A stretch of 50,077 bases of DNA from an uncultured Eubacteriales bacterium (GTDB lineage: Bacteria; Bacillota; Clostridia; Oscillospirales; CAG-272): the NCBI GenBank assembly GCA_934378145.1, contig CAKXXW010000011.1:1-50077 (forward strand), written 5' to 3'. The translations under genes were made by a program, and so were the position numbers. This document shows positions 40,136 to 48,160 of this stretch, in pieces. How positions within the stretch are numbered: the first letter of the stretch is position 1; each line of letters starts with the position of its first letter. The notes beneath the pieces are model-generated. The model searched no databases. It had not been told where the DNA came from and was given only the letters and a program-made list of their open reading frames with translations.

Positions 40136-40858
40136 ATGTCACTTTTTACGATCTCGGATCTGCATCTTTCGATCGGAAGCGGTCCCGGAAAATCAATGGA
40201 GGTCTTCGGCTCACGCTGGACCGATTATATGAACAAGCTCGAGAAAAACTGGCGGGCGGTCATAACTCCCGCGGACAGTGTCGTGATAGCCGGAGATATA
40301 TCGTGGGCGCTGAGGCTTGAAGAAGCACGCGAAGACCTTCTCTTCCTTGATTCCCTTCCCGGTACGAAGTATATAAGCAAGGGCAATCACGATTTCTGGT
40401 GGTCGACGGGTGCAAAGATGCAAAAGCTGTTTGATGACTGCGGCATTAAGACAATAAAAATACTTTACAACAATGCCTACGAGGTTGAAAACAGGATAAT
40501 CTGCGGCAGTCGGGGTTGGTTTACCGACAGAACGCTCCAGAAGACCGTCGGAGATGTCGAATATGACAAGATAATCAACCGCGAGACAGTACGGCTGAAG
40601 CTGGCGCTCGATGAGGCTGTTACGCTTCGCGGTGACACGGACCGTGAAATACTTGTATTTCTGCACTTCCCACCGGTCTATCGCGAATTTTCCTGTCCCG
40701 GAATAATTGCGCTCCTTCACGAATACGGTATCAGGCGATGTTTTTACGGTCACATTCACGGATGCTACACCATTCCGCGCTCTTTCGACTGTGAAGGCAT
40801 CGAAATGATAATGACGGCGGCGGATTTTCTCGATTTTTCGGCACTTCCCGTCGTCTGA
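40136..40858 (+). CDS. Calcineurin-like metallophosphoesterase
   Basis: 240 residues. The five metal-binding blocks are visible: ISDLHLS (6-12), AGDISW (about 51-56), SKGNHDFWWS (about 79-88), FLHFPPV and YGHIHG. It should be a cytoplasmic two-metal phosphoesterase; the substrate is unknown. A weak ribosome site precedes the ATG at 40136; the upstream open frame overlaps the divergent promoter region and looks non-coding. It stands alone between DUF1540 and the trigger factor promoter. Confidence 0.87.
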   Translation: MSLFTISDLHLSIGSGPGKSMEVFGSRWTDYMNKLEKNWRAVITPADSVVIAGDISWALRLEEAREDLLFLDSLPGTKYISKGNHDFWWSTGAKMQKLFDDCGIKTIKILYNNAYEVENRIICGSRGWFTDRTLQKTVGDVEYDKIINRETVRLKLALDEAVTLRGDTDREILVFLHFPPVYREFSCPGIIALLHEYGIRRCFYGHIHGCYTIPRSFDCEGIEMIMTAADFLDFSALPVV

Positions 40859-40882
40859 CAATGAGAAAATTTGCCATATATA

Positions 40883-40911
40883 TTGACATCGGAGAAAAAA
40901 TACAGTAAAAT
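40883..40911 (+). promoter_or_regulatory. Promoter of tig-clpP-clpX
   Basis: TTGACA (40883-40888), 17-nt spacer, TAAAAT (40906-40911), 35 nt before the trigger factor start. No CIRCE or CtsR-type repeat is evident. Confidence 0.78.
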
Positions 40912-40946
40912 ATAGTGATGTGTAAAAAAATTTGGAGGATATAGAA

Positions 40947-42356
40947 ATGAACCTTATCAAAGCCGAAAAGCAAGACCACAGCAAGTATGTACTTGAATTT
41001 AAAATTGACGCCGAAGCCTTTGCAGCTTCCGTCGAAAAGGTCGCAAGACGCGATCTGAAAAAATTCAACATTCCCGGATTCAGAAAAGGAAAGGCTCCCC
41101 GCAGCGTAGTCGAGAAGATGTACGGCAAGGGCGTTTTCTACGAAGATGCTCTCAACGATGCTCTTCCCGCAGCATATGAGGAAGCCGTCAAGGAAGCCGC
41201 TATCACTCCCGTTTCGCGCCCCGAGTTCGATGTCGTCTCGATGGACGAAAAAGAGGGTGTCACGATGAAGGCTGAGCTTTATGTAAAGCCCGAGGTCGCG
41301 GTTGCCGATTACCTTGGTATGGAAGCCGTTCAGAACAAGACCGAAGCTACCGACGAAGAGGTCAATGCCGAGATTGACAGAGTACGCCAGCAGAACTCCC
41401 GTGAGACCGAGGTCACCGACCGTCCGGCTCAGAACGACGATGTTGTGAACATCGACTATGAGGGCTTCTGCGACGGCAAGGCATTCGAAGGCGGAAAAGC
41501 CGAGAAAGCCTCCCTCAAGCTCGGATCGGGTCAGTTTATCCCCGGATTTGAGGATCAGATCGTCGGACATTCGATCGGCGATGAATTCGATGTCAATGTG
41601 ACCTTCCCCGAGGAATATCACGCCGCAGAGCTTGCCGGCAAGGCTGTCGTGTTCAAGGTAAAACTCAACGGTATCAATGTTATCGAGCTTCCTGAAGTCG
41701 ACGACGAATTTGCGAAGGATGTCTCCGAATTCGATACGATAGATGAATACAAGGCTGATCTGAAGGCAAAAATCCAGAGTAGGCATGACGCCAATACCGA
41801 AAACGAGGTCAAGGATCAGCTTATCGACAAGCTCGTCGACAAGCTCGATGCCGACATTCCCGACTCTATGTTCGAGACCGAGGTCGAAAATGTCATCAGA
41901 GACTACGACACGCGCCTTCGCATGCAGGGGATGAGCCTTGATATGTACTTCAAATACACCGGAATGGACCTTGACACCATGCGTCAGCAGGCACGCCCGC
42001 AGGCTGAAAAGCAGGTCAAGGTACGCCTCGCACTCGAGAAGATCGCCGAGCTTGAGAAGATCGAAGTCAGCGACGAAGACCTCAATGCAGAGATCAAGCG
42101 TATTGCCGACAGCAACCATATAACCGAGGATCAGGTCAAAGAGATCGTCGGCGCCGAAGCTGTCCGTGATGATATGAAGGTCGAGCGCGCTCTCAACCTT
42201 GTCCGCGAGAAGGCTGTCCTTACCGAGAAGAAGGAAGAAAAGGCAGAGACCGCCGAGAAGAAGCCGGCGAAGAAGACCACAAGAAAAACGACTAAGAAGA
42301 AGGTCGAAGAAAAAGCCGAGGAGAAGGCTGAAGAGACCGAAAACAAAGCAGAGTAA
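40947..42356 (+). CDS. tig: Trigger factor with a long Lys/Glu-rich tail
   Basis: 469 residues. The N-terminal ribosome-binding domain contains NIPGFRKGKAPRS (about 44-56), the binding signature. A central FKBP-type prolyl isomerase domain (about 150-245) and a helical C-terminal domain follow. The protein ends in an extra tail of about 45 residues made almost entirely of Lys, Glu, Ala and Thr (about 425-469). It chaperones nascent chains at the ribosome exit. GGAGGATATAGAA precedes the ATG at 40947. The clpP start follows after 17 nt. Confidence 0.95.
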   Translation: MNLIKAEKQDHSKYVLEFKIDAEAFAASVEKVARRDLKKFNIPGFRKGKAPRSVVEKMYGKGVFYEDALNDALPAAYEEAVKEAAITPVSRPEFDVVSMDEKEGVTMKAELYVKPEVAVADYLGMEAVQNKTEATDEEVNAEIDRVRQQNSRETEVTDRPAQNDDVVNIDYEGFCDGKAFEGGKAEKASLKLGSGQFIPGFEDQIVGHSIGDEFDVNVTFPEEYHAAELAGKAVVFKVKLNGINVIELPEVDDEFAKDVSEFDTIDEYKADLKAKIQSRHDANTENEVKDQLIDKLVDKLDADIPDSMFETEVENVIRDYDTRLRMQGMSLDMYFKYTGMDLDTMRQQARPQAEKQVKVRLALEKIAELEKIEVSDEDLNAEIKRIADSNHITEDQVKEIVGAEAVRDDMKVERALNLVREKAVLTEKKEEKAETAEKKPAKKTTRKTTKKKVEEKAEEKAEETENKAE

Positions 42357-42373
42357 TACAGGAGGTATTCACA

Positions 42374-42982
42374 TTGTACGGCAGAAACTTTATGGGGGAC
42401 TCGCTCGTCCCGATGGTCATTGAACAGACCGGACGCGGTGAGCGTTCGTTCGACATTTTTTCCCGTCTGCTGAATGACCGTATCATTATCCTTTCGGAGG
42501 AAGTAAACGACACGACCGCCTCTCTCGTCGTGGCGCAGATGCTTTATCTTGAAGCGCAGGATCCCGACAAGGATATTTCGCTCTATATCAACAGCCCCGG
42601 CGGTAATATAACTTCCGGGATGGCAATTTTCGATACGATGAACTTCGTGAAGTGCGATGTATCGACGATCTGCATCGGTATGGCGGCAAGCATGGGAGCT
42701 TTCCTTCTTGCCGCGGGAACAAAGGGTAAGCGCTATGCCCTTCCCAACAGTGAGATAATGATCCACCAGCCTCTCGGCGGATTCCAGGGTCAGGCGACCG
42801 ATATAAAGATCCATGCCGACCTTATCCTGAGCATCCGTGAAAGGCTCAACAGGATCCTTGCCGAAAGAACCGGCAAGAGCTATGAGCAGATCTGTGCGGA
42901 TACCGAAAGAGATAACTTTTTAACAGCGGAGGAAGCGCTTGAATACGGACTTATCGACAAGATAATGACAAAGCGCGCGTAA
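42374..42982 (+). CDS. clpP: ATP-dependent Clp protease proteolytic subunit
   Basis: About 202 residues. The catalytic triad is in place: Ser in GMAASMGAFLLAAG, His in MIHQPLGGFQGQATDI and Asp in ERDNFLTAEEALEYGLID. It forms the tetradecameric protease driven by ClpX. The TTG at 42374 is 8-9 nt after AGGAGG and is the better start; an ATG at 42392 has no ribosome site. It lies between tig and clpX, the conserved order. Confidence 0.95.
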   Translation: MYGRNFMGDSLVPMVIEQTGRGERSFDIFSRLLNDRIIILSEEVNDTTASLVVAQMLYLEAQDPDKDISLYINSPGGNITSGMAIFDTMNFVKCDVSTICIGMAASMGAFLLAAGTKGKRYALPNSEIMIHQPLGGFQGQATDIKIHADLILSIRERLNRILAERTGKSYEQICADTERDNFLTAEEALEYGLIDKIMTKRA

Positions 42983-42988
42983 TTCCAG

Positions 42989-44320
42989 ATGGCACAGAAC
43001 AACAACACAAAAAACGGCGGCAAAAACCTCAGATACTGCTCATTCTGCGCCAGAAGCGAGAATCAGGTCAACTACCTTATTCCCTCGCCCACGGGACTTT
43101 ATATCTGTGATTTCTGCGTCGATGCCTGCGAGCATCTTCTCTATGAAAATGAAGAAGCCGAGGCTGAGGCAAAGGGAAATAAGCTCTCGCTTGATTCCCT
43201 TCCGAAGCCTAAGCAGATCAAGGCATCGCTCGATCAGTATGTCATAGGGCAGGATGACGCGAAGATCGCGCTTTCGGTCGCTGTCTACAACCACTACAAG
43301 CGCGTACTCAGCAAAGAACAGAAAAATCCGAAGTCGCAAAAGCGCAAGGGGCAGAATGACCGCGACACGCAGGATCGTAAGGAAGACGATACCGAGCTTC
43401 AGAAAAGCAATGTTCTTCTTATCGGTCCCACCGGAGTCGGTAAGACATTCCTTGCGCAGACGCTTGCAAAAACGCTTAAGGTCCCCTTTGCTATCGCCGA
43501 TGCCACGACGCTTACCGAGGCGGGATATGTCGGAGAAGATGTAGAGAATATCCTGCTTCGCCTGATACAGGCGGCGGACTACGATATAGGGCTTGCCGAG
43601 CGAGGGATAATCTATATCGACGAGATAGATAAGATCGCGAGAAGAAGCGAAAACCGCTCGATCACTCGCGATGTCTCGGGCGAAGGAGTTCAGCAGGCAC
43701 TGCTCAAGATACTTGAGGGGACCGTAGCGAATGTCCCTCCGCAGGGCGGCAGAAAGCATCCGAACCAGGAATTCATTCAGATAAATACGGAGAATATCCT
43801 GTTTATCTGCGGCGGAGCTTTCGATACTCTCGATCAGATAATCGAGCAGCGCAAAGGTAATCAGACGGTCGGATTTTCGGGTGAGATCCTAAAAAAAGAG
43901 GAAAAGCGCAAGACCGGCATATACAAGGATGTCATACCTCACGATATAGTGAAATTCGGTATGATCCCCGAGCTTGTCGGAAGGCTTCCGGTCATCGTAT
44001 CTCTGAATGATCTTGACGAGAATGCACTTGTGCGGATCATCAGGGAGCCGAAAAATTCCCTTCTCAAGCAGTATGAGAAGCTCTTCAGGATGGACGGTGT
44101 GAGCCTTGAATTCGGTGAGGGCGCACTTGAAGCCGTTGCACACCTTGCAATAGAGCGCAACACCGGCGCACGCGGACTTCGCGCGATAATGGAGAATCTT
44201 ATGACCTCCATAATGTACGAGATCCCGTCGCGTCCCGATATAGACAAGGTGGTAATCACCGCAGACACCGTAAACGGCAAGGCTCCGGCAACCTATGTGC
44301 TGAAGCGCGATACGGTCTGA
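42989..44320 (+). CDS. clpX: ATP-dependent Clp protease ATPase subunit ClpX
   Basis: 443 residues. An N-terminal zinc domain (CSFCARSENQV and CDFCVDAC) is followed by an AAA+ module: Walker A GPTGVGKT, Walker B IIYIDEIDKI and the pore-loop GYVGEDVENILLRL. The C-terminal part has the sensor 2 RNTGARGLRAIMENLM. A hydrophilic insert of about 30 residues (KNPKSQKRKGQNDRD region, near 112-142) lies before Walker A. It unfolds tagged proteins and feeds them to ClpP. The ATG is 6 nt after the clpP stop, and a strong hairpin ends the operon. Confidence 0.96.
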   Translation: MAQNNNTKNGGKNLRYCSFCARSENQVNYLIPSPTGLYICDFCVDACEHLLYENEEAEAEAKGNKLSLDSLPKPKQIKASLDQYVIGQDDAKIALSVAVYNHYKRVLSKEQKNPKSQKRKGQNDRDTQDRKEDDTELQKSNVLLIGPTGVGKTFLAQTLAKTLKVPFAIADATTLTEAGYVGEDVENILLRLIQAADYDIGLAERGIIYIDEIDKIARRSENRSITRDVSGEGVQQALLKILEGTVANVPPQGGRKHPNQEFIQINTENILFICGGAFDTLDQIIEQRKGNQTVGFSGEILKKEEKRKTGIYKDVIPHDIVKFGMIPELVGRLPVIVSLNDLDENALVRIIREPKNSLLKQYEKLFRMDGVSLEFGEGALEAVAHLAIERNTGARGLRAIMENLMTSIMYEIPSRPDIDKVVITADTVNGKAPATYVLKRDTV

Positions 44321-44329
44321 CAAACATAA

Positions 44330-44370
44330 AAAACCATCGGCGAACTTTGGTTCGCCGATGGTTTTCTTTT
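44330..44370 (+). terminator. Terminator of tig-clpP-clpX (bidirectional)
   Basis: A perfect 15-bp stem (AAAACCATCGGCGAA and its complement, loop CTTTGG) followed by CTTTTATTCTTTT on the plus strand. The minus strand also gives TTTTTT, so it can end the convergent DUF368 transcript. Confidence 0.92.
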
Positions 44371-44376
44371 ATTCTT

Positions 44377-45309
44377 TTATTGTTTTTTTCTTTCAAATGC
44401 AACGAGTCTGTACGATGCGAATATCCCGCCGGAAAAGAGTACCATGCCAAGTATAAGCTCCCACCATACGACTCCGGTAGCTGCCCAGCCGCAGTAGACT
44501 TCGTACATTTCGGGGTTGAAGAACATTGTGAGTATCGAGCCGAGCGAAAGTCCGGAAATAAAGTAGAATGACGGTGTCTTTGCCTTTTCAAGAAGGACCG
44601 AAAGGACCTTTGAAAATGTGAGCAGACCCGCGATGAATCCGATGAACATACATACAAATACGAGGAGTACCGGAATGTTTTTCAGCAGCCCGAAGCCTAT
44701 TGACTGCATCATCGGGGTGAAATATCCGAGCATCATAAGCAGCGCGGTCGCGCTCATACCCGGGACTATCTGCGTCACGCCGACCGCATAGCCGAGGATA
44801 ACGAACAGTATATAGTGATAAAATTTCAGATTCTCAAGCGAACGGTCCGCCGTGCTTATGAATGTTGAGCCTACCGCGATAAGTATCGGGATGATAATCC
44901 CCATAATCATCAGCACAGTTCGCTGAGGCGTTCTTTTTTCGCCCTTGAGCTGATCCGTGATCGCGGGATAGGCTCCGAACATAAGCCCCGCAAAGAGTGC
45001 GACTATTGCAAACGGTATCAGATCGAGCAGCTTTTTGACACCGAAAAATCCCCCACCGACGCCAATGACCGCACCGATGCCTATCGGAAGCAGAAATACA
45101 AAGCACTTGCCGAATTTTTTGAAGAGGTTTCCCATGGCGTAAAGCAGTTTTTCGTAGAGCTTGAATATTATCGCAACTGCCGCACCGCTGACGCCGGGGA
45201 CTATTATCGCAAGACCTATGAATACACCGAGAAGTCCGCTTTTGACTACCTGCCCTTTGCTTTGATATTTCAGCGAAAGCTCTTCGCCTGTCTTTTCGTT
45301 TTCATTCAT
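44377..45309 (-). CDS. DUF368-family membrane protein (candidate polyprenyl-phosphate translocase)
   Basis: 310 residues with about eight to ten membrane helices. The two inverted repeat cores are visible: GLAIIVPGVSGAAVAIIF (about 33-50) and GVTQIVPGMSATALLMMLG (about 178-196). DUF368 proteins (PopT) have been reported to return undecaprenyl phosphate to the inner leaflet for reuse in wall synthesis; that role is taken from the family, not shown here. AAGGAAG precedes the ATG. It is convergent with clpX and shares its terminator. Confidence 0.85.
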   Translation of the reverse strand: MNENEKTGEELSLKYQSKGQVVKSGLLGVFIGLAIIVPGVSGAAVAIIFKLYEKLLYAMGNLFKKFGKCFVFLLPIGIGAVIGVGGGFFGVKKLLDLIPFAIVALFAGLMFGAYPAITDQLKGEKRTPQRTVLMIMGIIIPILIAVGSTFISTADRSLENLKFYHYILFVILGYAVGVTQIVPGMSATALLMMLGYFTPMMQSIGFGLLKNIPVLLVFVCMFIGFIAGLLTFSKVLSVLLEKAKTPSFYFISGLSLGSILTMFFNPEMYEVYCGWAATGVVWWELILGMVLFSGGIFASYRLVAFERKKQ

Positions 45310-45363
45310 AAGACTACTTCCTTATTTTTTCAAACTGCAAAGTTAGAATAACACACAAATATG

Positions 45364-45399
45364 AATTCCCTGTTACGGTGATTTTCGTAACAGGGAATT
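45364..45399 (-). terminator. Hairpin ending the lysine transporter operon
   Basis: A 14-bp stem (AATTCCCTGTTACG and its complement, 8-nt loop) begins 10 nt after the ATP-binding subunit stop. The T-tract is weak (TTCATATTTG), so termination may be partial and run toward the DUF368 gene. Confidence 0.65.
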
Positions 45400-45408
45400 T
45401 GCTTACTG

Positions 45409-46149
45409 CTATCCGAGGACTCTTGCGAGAAATTCGCGCGTCCTCGGATTTTTCGGTGCGGTGAATATTGTTTCCGGAGTTCCCTCCTCTGCTATCACTC
45501 CCTGATCCATGAAGATCACACGGTCGGAGACTTCGCGTGCAAACTGCATCTCGTGAGTGACGACTATCATCGTGAATCCGGTTTCGGCGAGCCTTCTCAT
45601 TACCTCAAGAACCTCGCCGACCATTTCGGGGTCAAGTGCGCTTGTAGGCTCGTCAAAGAGTATCACATCGGGAGCCATCGAAAGAGTCCGCGCGATCGCG
45701 GCACGCTGCTTCTGACCGCCCGAGAGCTGCCTCGGAAATGCATTGACATATTGCGCCATGCCTACCTTCTCAAGGTATCCGAGCGCTGTTTTTTCAGCCT
45801 CGGGGCGCTTCTTTCCGAGTACCTTTATTTGTCCGACGGTGCAGTTCTTTAGCACTGTCATATTGTCGAAGAGGTTGAATTGCTGGAAGACCATCCCGAC
45901 CTTTGTGCGGTAGTTTCCGAGCTTTACGCCCTTTGCGAGTATGCTGTTCCCCTCAAAGAGTATATCTCCCGAGGTGGGGGTCTCAAGAAGGTTTATGCAA
46001 CGGAGCATCGTGGACTTTCCCGACCCCGACGATCCGATAACGCACACGACCTCGCCGCGATTGACCGAAAAGCCGATACCGCTCAGGACTTTGTGATCCC
46101 CGAATGATTTGCAAAGACCGCGTATTTCGAGAATAGGTTCAGTCGCCAT
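45409..46149 (-). CDS. Amino acid (probably lysine) ABC transporter, ATP-binding subunit
   Basis: 246 residues. Walker A is GSSGSGKSTML at about 37-47, the signature is LSGGQKQRAAIART, Walker B is VILFDEPTSAL, and the H-loop is VVTHEMQFA. It belongs to the GlnQ/HisP polar amino acid group. It overlaps the permease gene by 11 bp. The lysine riboswitch that precedes the operon points to lysine as substrate. Confidence 0.93.
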   Translation of the reverse strand: MATEPILEIRGLCKSFGDHKVLSGIGFSVNRGEVVCVIGSSGSGKSTMLRCINLLETPTSGDILFEGNSILAKGVKLGNYRTKVGMVFQQFNLFDNMTVLKNCTVGQIKVLGKKRPEAEKTALGYLEKVGMAQYVNAFPRQLSGGQKQRAAIARTLSMAPDVILFDEPTSALDPEMVGEVLEVMRRLAETGFTMIVVTHEMQFAREVSDRVIFMDQGVIAEEGTPETIFTAPKNPRTREFLARVLG

Positions 46150-46918
46150 AATGCTCTTCCTCCTCTTTTACACGGATCTCAGCTTTTGAGTCGGATTGCG
46201 AGCCGCAGATCACATAGTTTTCCTTACCCATCAGCTTCTTTTCAGCGAGCCGCAGAAGTCTTGTTACGGTGAAGGTAAGTATGAAGTATATTATGCAGAC
46301 GACAAAGTAGGTCTGGAATGTCTTTGCGCTGTTGCGCTTGATTATGTCGGCGAAGTGATAAAGTTCGGTGACGCCGATAACATTGAGGACCGAAGTGTCC
46401 TTGATGTTGATAACGAATTCGTTGCTGACCGACGGAAGTATATTCTTCATGACCTGCGGTATTATCACGGAAAACATAGTCTGTCTGTGAGTCATACCGA
46501 TCGATAGCGCGCCCTCGGTCTGACCTTTGTCTATTGACATGATACCGCCGCGGACGATCTCAGCCATGTAGGCTCCGGTGTTTATCGAGACGATTATTAT
46601 TCCCGAAGGGATGAGCGGCAGGGTCTTGCCTCCGTTGAAGAGCGCAAATCCCCAATAGATCACCATTGCCTGAACCATCATAGGTGTGCCGCGGAAGATC
46701 TCTATGTAGACCGAGATAAGGGCATTTACGATCTTATGCAGAGCCTTGAGAAAGCCGTTGCGCGAAAGCGGCGCCGTTCTGATAATGCCGGAAAGAAGAC
46801 CTATCGCAAGTCCGGCGATCGTACCGGTCAATGCAATGAGCATGGTATAACCTATTCCTTCGAGCAGGAACGGATAATACTTTATGATTATCTGAAGGAT
46901 GTCGTTGAAAAATTCCAT
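46139..46918 (-). CDS. Amino acid (probably lysine) ABC transporter, permease subunit
   Basis: 259 residues with about five membrane helices. The HisM/GlnP-type signature EIFRGTPMMVQAMVIYWG lies at about 74-91, and the EAA loop (EGALSIGMTHRQTMFSVIIPQ) near 138-158. The C-terminus is a charged tail. It works with the neighbouring ATPase and lipoprotein. A gap of 1 nt separates it from the binding-protein gene. Confidence 0.92.
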   Translation of the reverse strand: MEFFNDILQIIIKYYPFLLEGIGYTMLIALTGTIAGLAIGLLSGIIRTAPLSRNGFLKALHKIVNALISVYIEIFRGTPMMVQAMVIYWGFALFNGGKTLPLIPSGIIIVSINTGAYMAEIVRGGIMSIDKGQTEGALSIGMTHRQTMFSVIIPQVMKNILPSVSNEFVINIKDTSVLNVIGVTELYHFADIIKRNSAKTFQTYFVVCIIYFILTFTVTRLLRLAEKKLMGKENYVICGSQSDSKAEIRVKEEEEHYGD

Positions 46919-46919
46919 C

Positions 46920-47807
46920 TTATTTCTTCTTGTAGATTATTACGAGGTCGGAGGAGTAGTAGAGATCCGAGAAATCTACCTCCTGTTCCCTTTCGGGGGT
47001 AGGACTCATTCCGGCGACGATGGCATCGACTGTGCCGAGCTGCACTGCGGGAATGAGAGAATCCCATTTCATATCGTAGATCTCGAGCTTCATTCCGAGC
47101 TTGTTTGCGACATACTGTGCTATCTGGACATCGTAGCCGTTTGCATACTGGTTGTTCTTGACCTTCCCGCCGTCACCGTACATCGGCACAGCACCGAGCG
47201 TGGGAGTTCCGAGGTCTGTCCAGTTGTAGGGCTGATATGCGCATTCCATGGCTATTTTAAGGGTGCCGTTTGTGCTTGCGGGAGCTTCCGATTTCAGGGC
47301 AAGCTCTTTTACCTCTTTGCCGGCGCAGAGGTCAGCCATCTGAGACATGAGAGTTCTCTTGGTCTCGTCGGGGATCTCGGCAAGGACGGCATTGATCTTT
47401 TTTATGAGGTCGGAGCCTTTCTTGGTTGCAATGGCGATCCCCGTCTGCTTCGCGGTCGCGGTAAAGCCGGTGTCGTTGTTCTTCAGCGGGATATACCCGA
47501 GTTCGGGATCCTTTGCACACTCGGTGCGTGCGGTCGGATCTTCGGCGATATAGCCGTCGATGGCTCCGCTCTTGAGTGCCATGAGAAGGTCGGCAAATTC
47601 CGGATATGTAGAGCTTTTTACATCTTTGATCTGTGAGAGCGCTTCGGCATGGAAGGTTCCGTTCTGTGCCGCTATGCGCAGGCCCTCAAGCTCCGAGAGC
47701 TTTGTGAAGCCGCTCATATCTGTCGAGCTTTCCTGACCTCCGCACGAAGCGAGAAGGCAGATCAGAACGAGCGAAAGGGCTACGATCGAGACAAGTGTTT
47801 TTTTCAT
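46920..47807 (-). CDS. Circularly permuted SBP_bac_3-type binding lipoprotein (probably lysine)
   Basis: 295 residues. A lipoprotein signal peptide ends in LLASC (Cys22). The binding domain is present but in swapped order. Residues about 36-120 match the second lobe that normally follows the hinge (LEGLRIAAQNGT, MALKSGAIDGYIAEDPTA); 121-165 match the normal C-terminal part (GIAIATKKGSDLIKKINAVL). After a linker, 182-295 match the normal N-terminal lobe (LKIAMECAYQPYNW, GYDVQIAQYVANKLG, WDSLIPAVQLGTVDAIVAGMSPTPER), ending at the hinge with VIIYKKK. No second copy exists in the operon. The gene is the first after the lysine riboswitch, with AAGGAG before the ATG. Confidence 0.88.
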   Translation of the reverse strand: MKKTLVSIVALSLVLICLLASCGGQESSTDMSGFTKLSELEGLRIAAQNGTFHAEALSQIKDVKSSTYPEFADLLMALKSGAIDGYIAEDPTARTECAKDPELGYIPLKNNDTGFTATAKQTGIAIATKKGSDLIKKINAVLAEIPDETKRTLMSQMADLCAGKEVKELALKSEAPASTNGTLKIAMECAYQPYNWTDLGTPTLGAVPMYGDGGKVKNNQYANGYDVQIAQYVANKLGMKLEIYDMKWDSLIPAVQLGTVDAIVAGMSPTPEREQEVDFSDLYYSSDLVIIYKKK

Positions 47808-47836
47808 AACTGATTCTCCTTTTTATCTTTTACCGT

Positions 47837-47871
47837 AAAAGAGGTGCCGGAGCGAAAAGCTCCGGCACCTC
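47837..47871 (-). terminator. Riboswitch-controlled terminator before the lysine transporter
   Basis: A perfect 13-bp stem (GAGGTGCCGGAGC and its complement, loop of 5 nt) followed by TTTT on the minus strand. It lies between the lysine aptamer and the first gene, as expected of an OFF-type transcription-terminating switch. Confidence 0.9.
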
Positions 47872-47914
47872 AAACGAAAGTAACACGATATTCGTGATAC
47901 CTGTTATTCAAGTC

Positions 47915-48088
47915 ATCCGATAGCTCCCCGCTTGCGCGACAGTCGAAAGGATGTTATCCTTACGCCCAACTGAATACCGTTGCGAACCGGTCTCCGTTTC
48001 GGCAAAGTTCCCTTTCGCATACCGTCTTTGGTTTCGCAACCTCGGATATGCTACTCTTTAACTCTGCGCCTCTATCCCGATATTTTAT
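47915..48088 (-). ncRNA. Lysine riboswitch (L box) aptamer
   Basis: Read on the minus strand, the conserved lysine aptamer blocks occur in order: GATAGAGGCGCAGAGTTAAA then GAGTAGC; GAAAGGGAACTTTGCCGAA; and near the end TTGGGCGTAAGGATAAC followed by GACTGTC. GATAG and CTATC close the P1 helix. Lysine binding should favour the terminator at 47837-47871 and shut off the transporter. This is the basis for assigning lysine to the ABC system. Confidence 0.88.
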
Positions 48089-48095
48089 AGTGTGA

Positions 48096-48124
48096 ATTAT
48101 ATCACTTAAGGCCTTCCGTGTAAA
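48096..48124 (-). promoter_or_regulatory. Promoter of the lysine transporter operon
   Basis: TTTACA (48124-48119), 17-nt spacer, TATAAT (48101-48096) with an extended TG. The start near 48089 leaves room for the whole aptamer in the 280-nt leader. Confidence 0.75.
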
Positions 48125-48160
48125 CACCCATTCTGCAATGTTTACATTTTATTAACCTGT

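Noticed and set aside
40731..42119. 462-codon open frame on the minus strand across trigger factor
   Set aside because: Antisense to tig, which has clear family motifs; the frame is open because of the Lys/Glu/Asp-rich codons on the other strand.
47840..48090. T-box leader before the amino acid transporter
   Set aside because: The T-box sequence is absent, while the lysine aptamer blocks are present in the correct order.
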